From JBBDYH01 sp040901795 (GTDB taxonomy: Bacteria; Planctomycetota; Planctomycetia; Pirellulales; JALHPA01), in the NCBI GenBank assembly GCA_040901795.1, contig JBBDYH010000026.1, forward strand, positions 1 to 43,352: 43,352 bases of DNA. Reading direction: 5' to 3'. Below the pieces are notes generated by a model that searched no databases, had not been told where the DNA came from, and saw nothing but the letters and a program-made list of their open reading frames with translations. Numbering within the stretch: the first letter of the stretch is position 1; each line of letters begins with the position of its first letter. The position numbers were made by a program, and so were the translations under genes. Shown here piece by piece: positions 42,140 to 43,352 of this stretch.

Positions 42140-42562
42140 CAGCCACTCCCTTGGCTTTCGTTTTCAATCGGCCCGTGTGCTGTGTGCCGGTGCCACTGCT
42201 GGCTTGCCCAGCAGTGCCAGGCGTTAGACTTGCACCTACAAAAGATGTAGCGACGCCGAACGAGGGCGTCGAGCCACCGCTAGTTATCGTGTCAAATTAC
42301 GCCGAACTTGCGGGTTTTTCCGGTCAGACGGGAAATCACGACGCCTTTGGCCAGAACTGCCAATTCCGATGCAGCCAGAATTGCGCAGCTTGACAAAACA
42401 CGGGCAATCCCTGGTCCCTTGCCAGAGACACGCTTGTTGCGTATCTTGTCGTGCTAGCAGTAGTCGTTTGTACAGAAGAATTCGCGTGTCGTGGGCAAGC
42501 GCTGAGGGTTGCACACAACGCACCTGCTTATCCTCGAGCGCGTCCGAGTGGGAGCTCTTACA
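42140..42562. other. 423-base stretch without a supported gene
   Basis: It contains the palindrome at 42194-42216 and the promoter region of the rightward cassette. Open frames on both strands are short and lack ribosome binding sites. I see no RNA gene. Confidence 0.5.
42194..42216. repeat. Palindromic repeat, copy 3 (cactgctgg variant)
   Basis: A 9-bp stem (cactgctgg, cttgc, ccagcagtg), related to the repeats at 23412 and 25785 with changed inner bases. Confidence 0.75.
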
Positions 42563-42850
42563 ATGCCATTGAATTGGATTGAGCCGGAACAGTTTCTGGA
42601 ATACCGCGGCGTTCGAGTTGTCCATGCATATAAGGATGATTTCTCGGACATACCGCTCGAATACTGGTATTCAACTTCAAGTAGTGCACCTCCCGGCTCG
42701 CCGTTCGAGTTCGACGTGCGAGAGCTTCCAGGGTATCAGTTGCGTGCCCCCCGAGACGTAAGTGCTGAACACAAGCGTGTTACTGAGGCTGCGATTGATG
42801 CCGGGCTATTGCAGGCCAATATGCCGGTCAAGTTAAGCGCCGGGAATTGA
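42563..42850 (+). CDS. Small protein of unknown function, cassette partner of a winged-helix protein
   Basis: A 95-aa protein I do not recognise. It is mixed alpha/beta with many aromatics near the N-terminus: WIEPEQFLEYRGVRVVHAYKD, then PLEYWYSTSSSAPPG, FEFDVRELPGY and a C-terminal helix AEHKRVTEAAIDAGLL. ATG 42563 has ggag about 9 bases upstream; a longer in-frame extension is unlikely. The next gene starts 35 bases downstream with an excellent ribosome binding site, so the two form an operon. Confidence 0.7.
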   Translation: MPLNWIEPEQFLEYRGVRVVHAYKDDFSDIPLEYWYSTSSSAPPGSPFEFDVRELPGYQLRAPRDVSAEHKRVTEAAIDAGLLQANMPVKLSAGN

Positions 42851-42885
42851 AAGATCGGAAGTTACGGTGGATCTTGGAGGCACTT

Positions 42886-43131
42886 ATGGCAGGCCGCCGT
42901 GAGATGATGACGGGTTGGGTGGTGGAGGCACTGCATTTAATGGGAGGGAAGGGAAAAATACTCGACATCTGCAAGAAGGTGTGGGAATTGCATGAGTCGG
43001 ATATCCGGAACAATGGCGATCTCTTATTCGAATGGCAGTACGAGATTCGGTGGGCAGGTGACATTCTGCGTCGACAAGGAGTCCTTCAACATGCAGATTC
43101 CGACTCGCGTGGCGTATGGGAACTGACATAG
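42886..43131 (+). CDS. Mrr N-terminal-like winged-helix protein
   Basis: An 81-aa protein whose sequence fits the Mrr_N winged-helix domain: GKGKILDICKKVWELHESD helix pair, FEWQYEIRWAGDILRRQGVLQ recognition helix, and a closing RGVWELT strand. In Mrr-type restriction enzymes this domain precedes a nuclease domain, which is absent here; such stand-alone domains exist. ATG 42886 is supported by ggagg with 6-base spacing, overriding an upstream TTG at 42847. It probably binds DNA and may act with the 95-aa partner. Confidence 0.78.
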   Translation: MAGRREMMTGWVVEALHLMGGKGKILDICKKVWELHESDIRNNGDLLFEWQYEIRWAGDILRRQGVLQHADSDSRGVWELT

Positions 43132-43156
43132 CCCATCGCGACAGTGTACCAACAGC

Positions 43157-43191
43157 AAAAAAGCCTCTGCCGGCAATGCTGGCAGAGGCTT
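43157..43191. terminator. Strong hairpin terminator
   Basis: A perfect 11-bp stem (aagcctctgcc with ggcagaggctt, 9-base loop) is flanked by six As on the left, so it ends in a T tract when read on the - strand. Read on the + strand it ends in ttaaat, a weaker tail. It may serve the winged-helix gene and a - strand gene beyond the window. Confidence 0.75.
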
Positions 43192-43352
43192 AAATCGAAG
43201 CATGAAACACGACGTTACTCGCACTGCCCCCACCCCGCCGAGGGCAGAGCTTCAAGCCGAAACCCTTAACCACTCCCCACTCCCCCATTCCGCATTGGCC
43301 TAGTGCTCTGTCATTTTTGGACTGAGGGATGGTATCCTCCGGGTGGTGTTCA

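Noticed and set aside
43295..43352. Possible start of an insertion-sequence end (tagtgctctgtcatttttgg)
   Set aside because: Only 58 bases are visible and no matching inverted end or transposase is in the window, so I cannot support it.

Overview
The window looks like a chromosomal segment of a planctomycete, probably of the Pirellula group, possibly from a draft or metagenome assembly. I infer this from content. There is a PQQ-type beta-propeller protein beside a very large secreted cytochrome with Planctomycetes/Verrucomicrobia-type heme-binding domains. There are two transmembrane Ser/Thr kinases, one with an N-terminal zinc-finger anti-sigma-like domain next to an ECF sigma factor. Many secreted proteins are of unknown function, the DNA is GC-rich, and short palindromic repeats fill almost every intergenic gap. 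No insertion sequence, prophage or CRISPR array was seen. A run of ten Ns followed by 26 Cs (10181-10216) marks an assembly gap or scaffold join, so linkage across it is not proven.

Layout. 1-54: 3' part of a tRNA-Lys. 483-5617 (+): PQQ-like propeller protein and a 1138-aa di-heme cytochrome/propeller protein. 5818-10159 (+): membrane Ser/Thr kinase, then hemB and hemL (tetrapyrrole synthesis by the C5 route). After the gap, 10238-17399 (-): a 956-aa secreted protein of unknown function, an ECF sigma factor, a zf-HC2/kinase fusion and a secreted secretin-N-like protein. The kinase ectodomain and the last protein share a homologous domain, so the block looks like one signalling cassette. 17526-28629 is mostly housekeeping or isolated genes: an EEP-family hydrolase, an ABC-F ATPase, an MmgE/PrpD protein, an antitoxin-like gene coupled to a small 3-TM protein, TruB, GlgX, a cytochrome c'-like protein, a small membrane protein, an Uma2 protein and a DUF892 ferritin-like protein. 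28776-32757: a GNAT/FemAB-like acyltransferase, a Wzz/GumC-like chain-length protein and a DUF4105 lipoprotein, suggesting envelope polysaccharide functions.

33146-34231 holds a RelE/ParE toxin with an XRE antitoxin between an intact tRNA-Val gene and a displaced 24-bp copy of that tRNA's 3' end. This is the signature of a small element integrated at a tRNA. 34378-42139 (-) holds a lipoprotein, a 910-aa TPR protein, ExbB/TolQ-like and ExbD/TolR-like proteins, a two-TM protein with a TonB-like S-x3-H transmembrane motif, a disordered linker and a squalene-cyclase-like repeat domain, and finally two TatA-like proteins. I read the central four genes as an envelope energy-transduction system in which a TonB-like N-terminus carries an unusual effector domain. 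The right edge has a two-gene cassette (95-aa unknown protein plus Mrr_N-like winged helix) and a strong hairpin terminator.

The most notable observations are the TonB-like/squalene-cyclase-repeat fusion with ExbBD, the tRNA-Val mini-element, the sigma/kinase/secretin-like cassette with a shared domain, the antitoxin-like plus 3-TM pair, and a family of long palindromic repeats that in places has become the 3' end of genes.
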